From contig NZ_JAUALB010000001.1 of the NCBI RefSeq assembly GCF_030345795.1, positions 1,855,001 to 1,919,000 on the forward strand: DNA of 64,000 nucleotides. The letters run 5' to 3'. Source of the stretch: Micromonospora sp. WMMA1363. GTDB lineage: Bacteria; Actinomycetota; Actinomycetes; Mycobacteriales; Micromonosporaceae. A program made the position numbers and the translations under genes. Within the stretch, counting starts at the first letter, position 1, and every line of letters starts with the position of its first letter. This document shows, one piece after another, positions 53,866 through 62,714 of this stretch. A model generated the notes under the pieces. The model was not told the DNA's origin, did not search any database, and saw only the letters and a program-made list of their open reading frames with translations.

Positions 53866-55191
53866 CTAGAATGCGGTGACGGCGTCCTGCCAGTCGCCCC
53901 ACCGCCACAACCGGCCGGTGCCGGTCTGGGCCTGTACGCCTTCGTCGGACATCTCGAACCGCCCGAAGTCCAGCAGGAACATGTCTCCGGTGTCCGGCGC
54001 GAACTTGACGTCGATGGGCCTGGCGAGGTCTGGCCCACCCTTGAACCCAGCAGCAGACCAGTCAGCGGGATCGATGAGCTGCAAACCACGGCCAACCTGC
54101 GGATGACCATGTGGAGCGGTCATCGGCGTCTCGTCGCCGAAGAGAGTGACCACCAGACGGCCGGCAAACACGTTGGATTGCCCGCACGCCGCCGGGACTG
54201 CGGCGAACTTCGTCGCGGCGGCGTGCGGGGTGAAGGCGAACAGCGGCTGCTCGGGGTCGGGGAGCGTCTCGTGGCTGGTCAGTAGGAAGGTCGGCTGTGG
54301 GCCGCGTACCGGCTCGAAGCGTGGATCGGTGACCGGCACGCCGCCGACGTAGTCCGGCCACCCGTACCAGCGACCGGGACGTACCTCGAAGAGCAGGTCC
54401 GGCGCGTCACCGATCGGGCGGCTACCCCGGTCGTCGGGCCCCTGGTCGACGGCGAGCAGCCGGCCGTCGGGCAGGAAACCGAGCCCGAACGCGTTGCGTA
54501 GTCCCCAGGCCACCAGTTCCAGATTCGAACCGTCGAGGTCGCATCGCATGACGGCAGCCGTGCACGGCAGACCGGCCGGAATTCGCTGCCGCTCCTCGGT
54601 GGACGTGCCGAAGGGCACGAAGCTACCGGTCACGCGAGTGGCGCCCGGCGTGTTGGAAAACGGATCGGGTGTCGTGACGTTCAGGCCCGTGAGGGCGATG
54701 TCGATGCCCGGCACGTCGTGCGCGTGGGGCAGGCGCCGCAACCAGCCCAGCTCATAGGCGTCGAGGCCGATGACACCGAGGTTCGTCATCGCGCCCTGGC
54801 TGAAGTAGAGCTTCCGGTCCGGTCCGACCACCGCCATGTTGGTGTGGTAATTGCCGGGTCCCGGCATCCCCTCGATCAGTGGGTGAGCGGCGCGGGACGG
54901 ATCCACCCCAGCGGCGTCGGTGTCGATCCGGCTGATCCGGCCAGCGCCTCCCTCGGAAACGTAGAGAATGTCGTCGTGCCAGCTCAAGCCGGTGACCGGA
55001 GCCGCGAGGCCGTTCGCCACGACTGAGGTTGACGATGGATCGGCATACGGGTCGATCCGGCGGATCCGGCCTCCCGGGGCGGCACCCCCGAAGGGCAGGC
55101 CGGACTCAGCGACGTAAACCCGCCCTCGATCATCGAACGCGATGCTGGTAGGGAAGTCGAGCCCGTCGGCCACGATCACGGCATCGGACAT
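53866..55191 (-). CDS. Beta-propeller sugar dehydrogenase-like protein (GSDH/PQQ type), cytosolic
   Basis: A 441-residue six-bladed propeller: VADGLDFPTSIAFDDRGRVY near the start, LSWHDDILYVSEGGAGRISR, AWGLRNAFGLGFLPDGRLLA (the RNxxG motif of soluble glucose/sorbosone dehydrogenases), YGWPDYVGG, and a C-terminal KFAPDTGDMFLLDFG. Family members are periplasmic and PQQ-dependent; this one has no signal peptide and no PQQ genes are near. It could be a cytosolic hydrolase or lactonase-like enzyme instead. ATG 55191 follows GGAGG. Confidence 0.75.
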   Translation of the reverse strand: MSDAVIVADGLDFPTSIAFDDRGRVYVAESGLPFGGAAPGGRIRRIDPYADPSSTSVVANGLAAPVTGLSWHDDILYVSEGGAGRISRIDTDAAGVDPSRAAHPLIEGMPGPGNYHTNMAVVGPDRKLYFSQGAMTNLGVIGLDAYELGWLRRLPHAHDVPGIDIALTGLNVTTPDPFSNTPGATRVTGSFVPFGTSTEERQRIPAGLPCTAAVMRCDLDGSNLELVAWGLRNAFGLGFLPDGRLLAVDQGPDDRGSRPIGDAPDLLFEVRPGRWYGWPDYVGGVPVTDPRFEPVRGPQPTFLLTSHETLPDPEQPLFAFTPHAAATKFAAVPAACGQSNVFAGRLVVTLFGDETPMTAPHGHPQVGRGLQLIDPADWSAAGFKGGPDLARPIDVKFAPDTGDMFLLDFGRFEMSDEGVQAQTGTGRLWRWGDWQDAVTAF

Positions 55192-55431
55192 GGCAACCTC
55201 CAAGACGCACGGCAGCCGGCCGATCCGGCCGCATCTCAACGGAGGAGCCTATAGATCTTCAGGAATGTAGACGTCTTCGCGGTTGCGACGCCGGACCCGC
55301 GCAGCATTCAGGGCATGCCGACCATGCCGGCACAAGCGACGTTGGCGACCGCGGCAGCACCCACGATTCACGTGCACGGCGATGCCGCGGCGGGCCAGTC
55401 CGACTGGCTGGCTGGCCCGCTGCGGCGCGGC

Positions 55432-55989
55432 TCACGATCGCGCGTAGTGCAGCGCAACCACACCGGACTCGAACGGCTTCGCCTCGAGCAGGCGCATGTT
55501 CCGGCGAGAAGCGAGGGCCGACCGTCCACTACTGATCGTCGCGGGGTTGACCAGGAGCCAGTACTCGTCGATGAGGTCATGCTCGGACATCGAACGCACC
55601 AGACCCACGCCGCCGAGCAGCAGCATGTCCTTGCCGGTTTCCTTCTTCATCCTGGCGATCTCACCGGCGAAGTCGTCCCCGAGCAGCCTGGAGTTCTGCC
55701 ATTCGACCTTGTCCAGCGTCCGGGAGACGACAACCTTCTCCGTGTCGGCAAGCCAACGGGCGTGACTCACCATGCCGGGCGGGTTGCCCGGGCCGTCCGC
55801 TGCCGCCGGCCAGAAGCCAACGAACTCCTCGTAGGTGACTCGACCGACCAGCGCCGTGCCACACCGCTCCTGCAGGCCGCCGACGAGCTCCCACGTCTGG
55901 TCGTTGACGGTGAGCCAATCCATCTCCTCGTCGGGACCCACAGCCATTCCGTTGAGGGTCGACTGCATGTACAGGACGACATTTCTCAC
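55432..55989 (-). CDS. DHFR/RibD-type reductase family protein
   Basis: A 185-residue protein of the RibD C-terminal (dihydrofolate-reductase-fold) family: NVVLYMQSTLNGMAVGPDEE, RVTYEEFVGFWPAA, KVVVSRTLDKVEWQNSRLLG, KKETGKDMLLLGGVGLVRSM and DEYWLLVNP. These are NADPH-binding reductases, many with unknown substrates. GTG 55989 follows GAGGAG; a longer frame from 56085 has no ribosome site. From 55990 to 56396 I see no gene. Confidence 0.8.
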   Translation of the reverse strand: MRNVVLYMQSTLNGMAVGPDEEMDWLTVNDQTWELVGGLQERCGTALVGRVTYEEFVGFWPAAADGPGNPPGMVSHARWLADTEKVVVSRTLDKVEWQNSRLLGDDFAGEIARMKKETGKDMLLLGGVGLVRSMSEHDLIDEYWLLVNPATISSGRSALASRRNMRLLEAKPFESGVVALHYARS

Positions 55990-56396
55990 CGCGTTCTCCT
56001 CGACATAGTCGGGTGGATCATGGTCAATTACGAAATCAGCGCCAGATACGTTGGGCGCCGCCGCATACTCTACTACGGCAATCATCGATTAGCCGCGTAA
56101 CATGCCGGGTCTGACGGCGCATGCGACGTGGACTCAGGACACTGGATGATCATGGGCTTGTGCGGGCGCCGAGATCGGTGGAACCACTGCCGTCGGACGT
56201 GCGGCCGAGCCGCGGTGTGGACGGTGACGGCACGCCACACCCCTCGATGAGCACGGCCCGTCCTACCACGAGGCTGTCAGGCGAAAGGCCCCGTCTCGCA
56301 TTCGGTGGGGACGGAGTCGTAAGGGTCGTTGACACTCGCGTAAAGGATGCCGACATGAGCGAGGGTTCACCCTGGCCATGATGATCCGCTAGCGCT

Positions 56397-56780
56397 TGCG
56401 CCGGACGTGTTCTCAGGCCTTTCTCCGCTGGTCATAGAGGATGTGCCCGACGAGGGCGAGCGGATCGGTGCGGGCTCTGCCGGAAACCGAGGTCGGTCCG
56501 GTATGCGGGACGTCGGGGCGGGGAACACGGATTTCACCTGCGGACCGTGACCGACGTGCCGGTCGACGGGCGACGGGTGGTGCTCCGTCTGCGGGTGCAG
56601 CCCCCACCTACCCGCCGTGCCCCGGAGGCTGGTGCGAGACCGTGACGCCGCGGATGCCACGCGCACGCTTCCCCGCAGTAACGGCCCCACCGAGGGCGTC
56701 AGCACCGAGGAGGGACCGCACGCCAGATGCACGGACGAGCCGGCTTCACCCTGCTCCGCCACCGCATTCTCCTCGGAGGA
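56397..56780 (+). pseudogene. ISL3-family transposase remnant with internal deletion
   Basis: The start reads VFSGLSPLVIEDVPDEGERI, the typical N-terminus of ISL3 transposases, and continues in shifted frames with DVPVDGRRVVLRLRV. Almost directly after, near 56722-56775, comes RQMHGRAGFTLLRHRILLG, the typical C-terminus. The whole catalytic domain is gone. It lies between the redox/methylation genes and the Ebo-like operon. No gene is seen from 56781 to 56979. Confidence 0.7.
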
Positions 56781-56979
56781 GAGCACACTCCGCCACCACC
56801 GAATGTGAGACAGGTCGAAAATCGGATAGACCTGACCCGGTACCCGCATCCCCGGGGAACCTCACCGCCAGTGACGATCTCCGCATCGTCACCGCCGCTA
56901 CCAGAAACAAGTCGAACAACATCATCTTGAACAAGAAATTCGAATAGCCGAGGCCACGACGCACAGGTGGAAGATCCAG

Positions 56980-58359
56980 TTAGTATCCCTGGGCGAGCCG
57001 CAGCAGCAGATTCTTCACTTCGGCGGCGGAATATCTGTCTCGTGCCACCGACGAATCCGAACACAGCAGCACGGGCGCGTCGCGGGAATCGGTAGGCAGA
57101 CGCCCGTGCGAGCCACGTATCGACCGGGCTCCGGCATCGAGTCCAACGACGTTCATCAGGTAACGCAGCCCGGCCTTCTTACGCAGCAACGCGGTGACCG
57201 CACGACGTTTCGCCGCCGCCGGGGAAGCTGGGTCGAAAAGCAACTCGGCAGGGTCGTAGCCGGGTTTTCGATGGATTTCGACAAGCCGGGCGAAGTCTGG
57301 TGCCGCAGCGTCGTCCAACCAGTAGTAGTACGTGAACCAGGACTTCGGCTCGGCGACCAGAACCAGTTCACCAGAGCGTGAGTGTCCGAGTCCGTGCGCT
57401 GCCTTGCCGGTGTCGTCGAGGACGGCCGCGACACCCGGCAGGGCGGCACAGAACTTGGCAACGGCGGGGGCGTCGGCGGGATCCCTGACGTACACATGGG
57501 CAACCTGGTGATCCGCGACCGCGAAGGCCCGTGACGTCCACGGGTCGAGGTACTCCATGCCCGCCTGCTTGTGGACGCGCAGAAGTCCTTCGGCGCGCAG
57601 CGCGCGGTTGATGTCGACCGGATGGGACACGTCGGTGATGCCGTACTCGGACAGGGCGACCACGGTCGTGCCACGGTTCTCCGCGATGTCCAACAGTGGT
57701 GCGATGACGCGATCGAGTTCGGCCGCGGCCAGTACGGCACGCGGGTCCGATGGGCCGTACCGCTGCAAGTCATAGTCGAGGTGGGGCAGGTAGACAAGGC
57801 TGAGGTCCGGGTCGTGAGCGGCAACGATGTGCTCGGCGGCCCGCGCTATCCACCGCGAGGACCTGATCGCGGCGCCAGGTCCCCAGAAGCTGAAGAGTGG
57901 AAAAGTCCCAAGCCGGGTTGTGAGCGTGTCGCGCAGCTGCGGTGGGTCGGTGTAGCAGTCTGGCTCCTTGCGCCCGTCGGCGTGGTAGACCGGACGGGGG
58001 GTGACGGTCCAGTCCACGTCCGCGCCCATCGCGTACCACCAGCAGATGTTCGCGACCGTGTAGCCGGGCCAGCGTCTCCGTGCGGCCTGCCAGACCTTTT
58101 CGCCGCCGACGAGGGCGTTGTGTTGCCGCCACAGCAGCACTTCACCCAACTCCCGGAAGTACCACCCGTTGCCCACGATCCCGTGCACTGCGGGCAACTC
58201 ACCAGTGAGAAAGGTCGACTGCACGGTACATGTCACGGCGGGCAACACCGTGCCGAGTTCCGCCCGACAGCCACGGGCGCCGACGCTGGCCAGTCGCGGC
58301 ATGTGGGCGAGCAGTCGCGGGGTGAGGCCGACCACGTCCAGGACGAGCAGGCGGTTCAT
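56980..58359 (-). CDS. eboF: EboF-like alkaline phosphatase superfamily protein
   Basis: A 459-residue member of the nucleotide pyrophosphatase/phosphodiesterase branch: MNRLLVLDVVGLTPRLLAHM with the first metal Asp, a nucleophile Thr in VTCTVQSTFLTG, HGIVGNGWYFRELGEVLLW, LPHLDYDLQRYGP and LSEYGITDVSHPVDINRAL with further metal ligands. The order and companions match EboF of the eustigmatophyte/bacterial ebo operon. ATG 58359 lies 2 bases after the stop of the EboE-like gene. It is the last gene of the operon and may remove phosphate or a nucleotidyl group. Confidence 0.82.
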   Translation of the reverse strand: MNRLLVLDVVGLTPRLLAHMPRLASVGARGCRAELGTVLPAVTCTVQSTFLTGELPAVHGIVGNGWYFRELGEVLLWRQHNALVGGEKVWQAARRRWPGYTVANICWWYAMGADVDWTVTPRPVYHADGRKEPDCYTDPPQLRDTLTTRLGTFPLFSFWGPGAAIRSSRWIARAAEHIVAAHDPDLSLVYLPHLDYDLQRYGPSDPRAVLAAAELDRVIAPLLDIAENRGTTVVALSEYGITDVSHPVDINRALRAEGLLRVHKQAGMEYLDPWTSRAFAVADHQVAHVYVRDPADAPAVAKFCAALPGVAAVLDDTGKAAHGLGHSRSGELVLVAEPKSWFTYYYWLDDAAAPDFARLVEIHRKPGYDPAELLFDPASPAAAKRRAVTALLRKKAGLRYLMNVVGLDAGARSIRGSHGRLPTDSRDAPVLLCSDSSVARDRYSAAEVKNLLLRLAQGY

Positions 58360-58361
58360 CG

Positions 58362-59504
58362 TTACTCCACATCCGATAGACCGAAAGCAGTGAGTTCGCC
58401 CCGGGCGAAGGCAAGTTCCGCCGCTATACCGGTGGCGAGCCGCGCCGGCGTGTTCGGCCGGTGCTCGATGGGCAGAACACCCCACGTGTACGTCTCGACG
58501 TCGAAATGGTCACAGCCGTCGCCACCCACCAGCAGGGCGCGAAGCGTGTCACGCAGCACCGGAACGGTCGTCCTGAGGGGCACGGTGGGCGCGGCGTGCA
58601 GCGGTACGTGATAGTGCACCCGCCACGGCCCACGCAGACCCTCCTGGAGTGCCTCGTCCAGGTCGTCGGCACCCTCGCCGAAGCGGTTTCGGGTTTGGTG
58701 CAGGAAGCGTGGCTCGACGTAGCGGCGGATCAGCTCGGCGTCCGCGGCGGGAGCGTCCGCGGCGAGAGCGGCGGAGATCTGCACCTTAACCACGGGCAAC
58801 CCGGCGATACGCAGCGCGGCCAGTGCCGTCTCCGGGTTCTCCCAGGCGCAGGCGAGATGTGCGAGATCAAGGCACAGCCCCAGCCACCGCGTGTCGATAC
58901 CGGACAACAAGTCCACTGCCTGGGAGGTGGTCTCTACGACGCAGCCCGGTTCTGGTTCGAACCCGACCCTCACCGTGCGCCCGGTTCTGGCGTGCAAACG
59001 CGCCAGTTCGGCCGCGAGCAGGTCCAGCATCCGCCGGGACCGCCGTGCCCGGATGGCGTTCCACGGCTCACGCCAGGCCAGCGGCAACGTGGAGATGGAG
59101 CCACGGACGGCGTCGTCGGGCAACAGGTCAACGAGAATGGTCGCCAGGTTCACCGTGTAGTTGAGCCGATCACCGGTTGTCCAGTCCGGTTGGTAGACCG
59201 CATGCTTGACGACCGGCGCCTGGAACGCCTGATACGGGAAGCCGTTGAGGGTCACGACTTCAAGTCCCCGCACGTCCAGTTCTCGGCGCAGCCGCTTGCG
59301 CCGCGTCGGGTCGGCGGCAAGTTCGGCGGCGACCGGCGCGGCCAGCCAAAGCCCCAGGCCGAGCACCTCACTGCCGAGTTGTTCGCGGACGGCGACTGCG
59401 TACGCGTCGCACTGGGCGATGATGCCATCGAGGTCTTCCGCGGGGTGCACGTTGGTGCAGTAGCTCAGGTGCGCGAGTCGCCCATCGGCGTAGCGCAGCC
59501 TCAT
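58362..59504 (-). CDS. eboE: EboE-like TIM-barrel protein (metabolite traffic protein)
   Basis: A 380-residue xylose-isomerase-like TIM barrel. The N-terminus LSYCTNVHPAEDLDGIIAQC is the hallmark of EboE, followed by LGLWLAAPVAAELAAD, TLNGFPYQAFQAPVVKHAVY, GFEPEPGCVVETT, LCLDLAHLACAWENP and FDVETYTWGVLP. Its ATG shares one base with the stop of the EboB-like gene. Metal ligands expected of the fold (Glu, Asp, His) are present. The reaction of EboE is unknown. Confidence 0.88.
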   Translation of the reverse strand: MRLRYADGRLAHLSYCTNVHPAEDLDGIIAQCDAYAVAVREQLGSEVLGLGLWLAAPVAAELAADPTRRKRLRRELDVRGLEVVTLNGFPYQAFQAPVVKHAVYQPDWTTGDRLNYTVNLATILVDLLPDDAVRGSISTLPLAWREPWNAIRARRSRRMLDLLAAELARLHARTGRTVRVGFEPEPGCVVETTSQAVDLLSGIDTRWLGLCLDLAHLACAWENPETALAALRIAGLPVVKVQISAALAADAPAADAELIRRYVEPRFLHQTRNRFGEGADDLDEALQEGLRGPWRVHYHVPLHAAPTVPLRTTVPVLRDTLRALLVGGDGCDHFDVETYTWGVLPIEHRPNTPARLATGIAAELAFARGELTAFGLSDVE

Positions 59505-60355
59505 CAGCTACCACCTCGCTGGATCGAGTTGCCCGCGAAGGTCGGGCCGGCGCTGCCGGCATCAGACGCGCCCAGCCGTCCGGACTGTCCGTAGAACTCA
59601 ACCGGGTTGCGCCACAGCACCCGGTCGACGTCGTCGTCCCCGAAGCCGGCGTTGCGCATCGCCTCGCCGGTGGCCCTGGTGAGCAGCGGGTCGGAACGGC
59701 CCCAGTCGGCCGCCGAGTTGATCAGAACGCGTTCGGTGCCGTACTTCCTGATCAGCTCCACCATTCGCGGTGGTGACATCTTGGTTTCCGGGTAGATGGA
59801 AAAACCGAGCCAACAGCCGGTGTCTCGAACCAGTCCGACCGTCACCTCATTGAGGTGATCGATCACCACCCGACCGGGATCGATCCCGGCAGAGGAGACG
59901 ACGGCAAGGCTGCGCCGAATGCCACGGGCCTTGTCCCGGTGCGGCGTGTGCACCAACGCGGGCAGGCCGTACCTGACGGCGAGATCGAGCTGTGCTTCAA
60001 ACGCCGTGTCCTCCTCGACCGTCATCGAATCGAAGCCGATCTCGCCGACGGCGACGACGCCGTCCTTGTCGAGATAGCGCGGTAGCATCTCGAGGACGCC
60101 GAGGCAGCGCGGATCGTTTGCCTCCTTCGGGTTCAGCGCGATCGTGGCGTGGTGGCGAACGCCGAACTGGCTTGCCCGGTACGGCTCCCAGCCGACCAAC
60201 GAGTCGAAGTAGTCGACGAATGAACCGACACTGGTGCGCGGCTGTCCGAGCCAGAACGCCGGCTCGACCACGGCGCGCACTCCTGCGGCCGACATCCGCA
60301 CGTAGTCGTCAGTGGTGCGCGAGGTCATGTGAACATGTGGGTCGAAGATTCGCAT
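59504..60355 (-). CDS. eboB: EboB-like TatD-family hydrolase
   Basis: A 283-residue metal-dependent hydrolase. MRIFDPHVHMTSRTTDDYVR has the N-terminal D-x-H-x-H metal site, AVGEIGFDSMTVEED carries the Glu, LVHTPHRDKARG and VIDHLNEVT further His ligands, and INSAADWGRSDPLLTRATGE the last Asp. ATG 60355 follows AGGAGG. TatD proteins are DNases or amidohydrolases, but the ebo context points to a small-molecule role. Confidence 0.87.
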   Translation of the reverse strand: MRIFDPHVHMTSRTTDDYVRMSAAGVRAVVEPAFWLGQPRTSVGSFVDYFDSLVGWEPYRASQFGVRHHATIALNPKEANDPRCLGVLEMLPRYLDKDGVVAVGEIGFDSMTVEEDTAFEAQLDLAVRYGLPALVHTPHRDKARGIRRSLAVVSSAGIDPGRVVIDHLNEVTVGLVRDTGCWLGFSIYPETKMSPPRMVELIRKYGTERVLINSAADWGRSDPLLTRATGEAMRNAGFGDDDVDRVLWRNPVEFYGQSGRLGASDAGSAGPTFAGNSIQRGGS

Positions 60356-60365
60356 CACACGCCTC

Positions 60366-60971
60366 CTAATGGATGGACGTTCTGATCGACGCAATCAGGT
60401 CTAGCGCGTCGGCGGGCACTGTCCGGCCGGCAGCCGCACGCTCCTCGGCCAGGCCGGCCAGCATTCCGCCGAGCTCGGAGTCGGCCCGGCTTGCCAGCCC
60501 GTCAACCTGGTTTAGTGGGACCGCCATGAACACGCATTTGAGTACCGCCTGCCGCCACATCGCCTGGTCCAGCCGTCGGGCGCACGGGCCGAGCGCGGCG
60601 GCCACCAGCCGTGGGTCGTTACTGCGGATCGCGTCGTGCAGCAGCGGGACGCACTCGTCACCGATTCCCAGCAGCGCCAGCGCCTTCAGCACGGCCCGCT
60701 TCTCCGCAGCGTCACCATGCCAGTACAGATCCTGTGCACAGGTGGCAACCCGGGCGGCGGGGAGCGCGGCCAGCAGTAGCGCCCGTGCGGCCTCGTCGGC
60801 GTTCCAGCCCGGGGCGTCGGGCAACGCCGTCCGTCCGCAGCGCCGAGCCGCTTCGGCGAACCGGCGCTCGATCCCGGCCGGGTTCACCGCGACCGCCGCG
60901 ACCGCGTCACACAGCCAACCCTGGTCGGGCACGCCGGACACCGCTGCGCGGAGTTCATCCAATATGATCAT
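60366..60971 (-). CDS. eboA: EboA-like protein
   Basis: A 201-residue all-helical protein. The segments WNADEAARALLLAALP, YWHGDAAEKRAVLKALALLG, AIRSNDPRLVAAALGPCARR and KCVFMAVPLNQVDGLASRAD match the EboA domain, including the conserved F-V-G/A-V-P-L end. It has no known activity. ATG 60971 overlaps the upstream gene by 17 bases. EboA defines the ebo operon in cyanobacteria, algae plastids and some bacteria. Confidence 0.87.
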   Translation of the reverse strand: MIILDELRAAVSGVPDQGWLCDAVAAVAVNPAGIERRFAEAARRCGRTALPDAPGWNADEAARALLLAALPAARVATCAQDLYWHGDAAEKRAVLKALALLGIGDECVPLLHDAIRSNDPRLVAAALGPCARRLDQAMWRQAVLKCVFMAVPLNQVDGLASRADSELGGMLAGLAEERAAAGRTVPADALDLIASIRTSIH

Positions 60972-61875
60972 CAGTCTCCCTAACCGACGCGGCCTTCTCA
61001 GCGGCGCGCAGAAACGCAATCGACTCAGCCGCCACGGTCGGCGCCGCATGTGAATGTCGTGGCAGCTCCACCGCCACCAGACCCTGGTAGCCGGCCTCGA
61101 CCAAGGCCCCCAGCACGGGCGGGAAGTCGATCTCGCCGGTACCGAACGGCAGATGTTCGTGCACTCCGCGTCGCATGTCATCGATCTGCACGTTGACCAG
61201 ATGTCCGGCGACGGCAGCGACGCACTCAGGTACGGACGCGGACTCGAGGCAGCGACAGTGACCAATATCGAGGGTAATCCCGAATCCTGGTGGACGGCCC
61301 AGCGCGTCGTGCAGTCGGCGCCAGCCAGCGACATCCTCGACGAGCATGCGGGGTTCCGGTTCGAAGCCCAGCGGCACACCGGCCGTCTGCGCCCACTCGA
61401 CTACCCGGGCACAGCCGGCGGTCAGGCGGTTCCAGGCAGTTGCCGGCGCGACACCCGTCGGGCGCACCCCGGCCCAGAACGACACCGCCTCCGCGCCGAG
61501 GTCCGACCCGATCGCCACCGCGCGGCGCAGGTACTCCAGTCGTGCCGCGGAGCCCTCGTCGAGGAGGGTGGGTGCGTGCTTGTGCCACGGGTCGAGTAGA
61601 TAACGGGCGCCGGTCTCCACGACCAGCGAGAGGCCCAGTTGGTCAAGCAACCGAGCGACGGCGGCGACTTTCCTTGCCGCGCCGACGGCGAACGGGTCGA
61701 GGTGGGCGTGGTCGAGGGTGAGCGCGACGCCGACATATCCGAGGTCAGCGACGATACGTAAGGCATCGACCAGCCGATGGTCGGCGAGGCCGTTGGTCCC
61801 GTAGCCGAATCTCAGGCCAGCGGCGCCTGATGCGGATGCGGGTCCCCGTAGCGCCCCAGAACGCGACGTGTTCAT
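60955..61875 (-). CDS. Sugar-phosphate isomerase/epimerase-type TIM-barrel protein
   Basis: A 306-residue AP-endonuclease-2/xylose-isomerase-like barrel: RFGYGTNGLADHRLVDALRI, ALTLDHAHLDPF, VVETGARYLLDPWHKHAPTL, FEPEPRMLVEDVAGWRRL, ITLDIGHCRC and NVQIDDMRRGVHEHLPFGTG with Glu/Asp/His metal ligands. Its ATG overlaps the UbiA stop (ATGA). It is distinct from the EboE-like barrel at 58-59 kb, so the operon has two. It may isomerise a cyclitol or keto sugar derived from the synthase at the start of the operon. Confidence 0.83.
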   Translation of the reverse strand: MNTSRSGALRGPASASGAAGLRFGYGTNGLADHRLVDALRIVADLGYVGVALTLDHAHLDPFAVGAARKVAAVARLLDQLGLSLVVETGARYLLDPWHKHAPTLLDEGSAARLEYLRRAVAIGSDLGAEAVSFWAGVRPTGVAPATAWNRLTAGCARVVEWAQTAGVPLGFEPEPRMLVEDVAGWRRLHDALGRPPGFGITLDIGHCRCLESASVPECVAAVAGHLVNVQIDDMRRGVHEHLPFGTGEIDFPPVLGALVEAGYQGLVAVELPRHSHAAPTVAAESIAFLRAAEKAASVRETDDHIG

Positions 61876-62714
61876 GTCAACGCGACCTTTTTCGCGAGGC
61901 GGCTCGCGAGCGGCGCACTCGCGGCGACGGCGAGACCCACGGCGGGTCGCCCACAACGAGCGGTAAGCGCCCCCTGCAGGGTTGGCAGAGTGGTGATGCC
62001 CGCACCGACGGCGGTGCGGATCCGCAAGGCTGATGGGTCTGCCGCGGCCCGTCCCTGGGCGGATCCGTACCGAGCCGCGTACCAGGCGGCAAGCGCGGCA
62101 GGTGCCGCGCGGCGACGTCCAGCAGTGAGGGCGGCGACCATTGCCGTGCCGGCGAGGGTTGTCGCCGGCAGCGTCGGCCGGGCGCCGGTGATCTCACAGC
62201 GAGACAGCACGGTGACGGTGTAGGTGTGCGCGGCGACCGTCAGCGCAGCCGGCAGCGCATCCCGTATGCGCCCGTTGACTGCCCCGAGCAACACGTCGAG
62301 TCCTCGGCAGGTGGCCATCACTCCTGGTCCCGTGGGGCCGTTCTTGGCGCACAGGTTGTACGTCCAGACCGTCCCCATGAGCGGAAGCGCGACGCGCAGG
62401 GCGCGTCTTCCGCCGGCCGCGGCGGCGGCCACAACGCCGGCCCCGGTGAGAGTGGCGGCGACGCCGGCGGCGTAGCGCGCGGAGACCCGCCCGGACGGGA
62501 TCGGCCGCTCGGGTCTTTCGAGCGCGTCGGTTGCCCGGTCGGCCCAGTCGTTGCCCGCCATCCCAGCCCAGTAGAGGAGGACGGAAGCGCTCGCCAGACC
62601 GGCGGTGCGCCAACTCAATACGCCGGCGGCCGCCGCGCCTGTCACCGCGTCACCCGGTACGGTCAGTGCGGCGGGCGCCCGTACCAGTTCGGCGAGGGCA
62701 CGCAGGCTAGGCAT
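61872..62714 (-). CDS. eboC: EboC-like UbiA prenyltransferase
   Basis: A 280-residue membrane protein with about seven to nine segments. The first Asp-rich motif is NDWADRATDALERPERPIPS, the UbiA pattern N-D-x-x-D-x-x-x-D with the following P-x-R-P-I. A second Asp-rich motif is weak, as in EboC proteins. It should transfer a prenyl group to a soluble acceptor within the membrane. ATG 62714 overlaps the preceding stop by 8 bases. Confidence 0.87.
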   Translation of the reverse strand: MPSLRALAELVRAPAALTVPGDAVTGAAAAGVLSWRTAGLASASVLLYWAGMAGNDWADRATDALERPERPIPSGRVSARYAAGVAATLTGAGVVAAAAAGGRRALRVALPLMGTVWTYNLCAKNGPTGPGVMATCRGLDVLLGAVNGRIRDALPAALTVAAHTYTVTVLSRCEITGARPTLPATTLAGTAMVAALTAGRRRAAPAALAAWYAARYGSAQGRAAADPSALRIRTAVGAGITTLPTLQGALTARCGRPAVGLAVAASAPLASRLAKKVALT

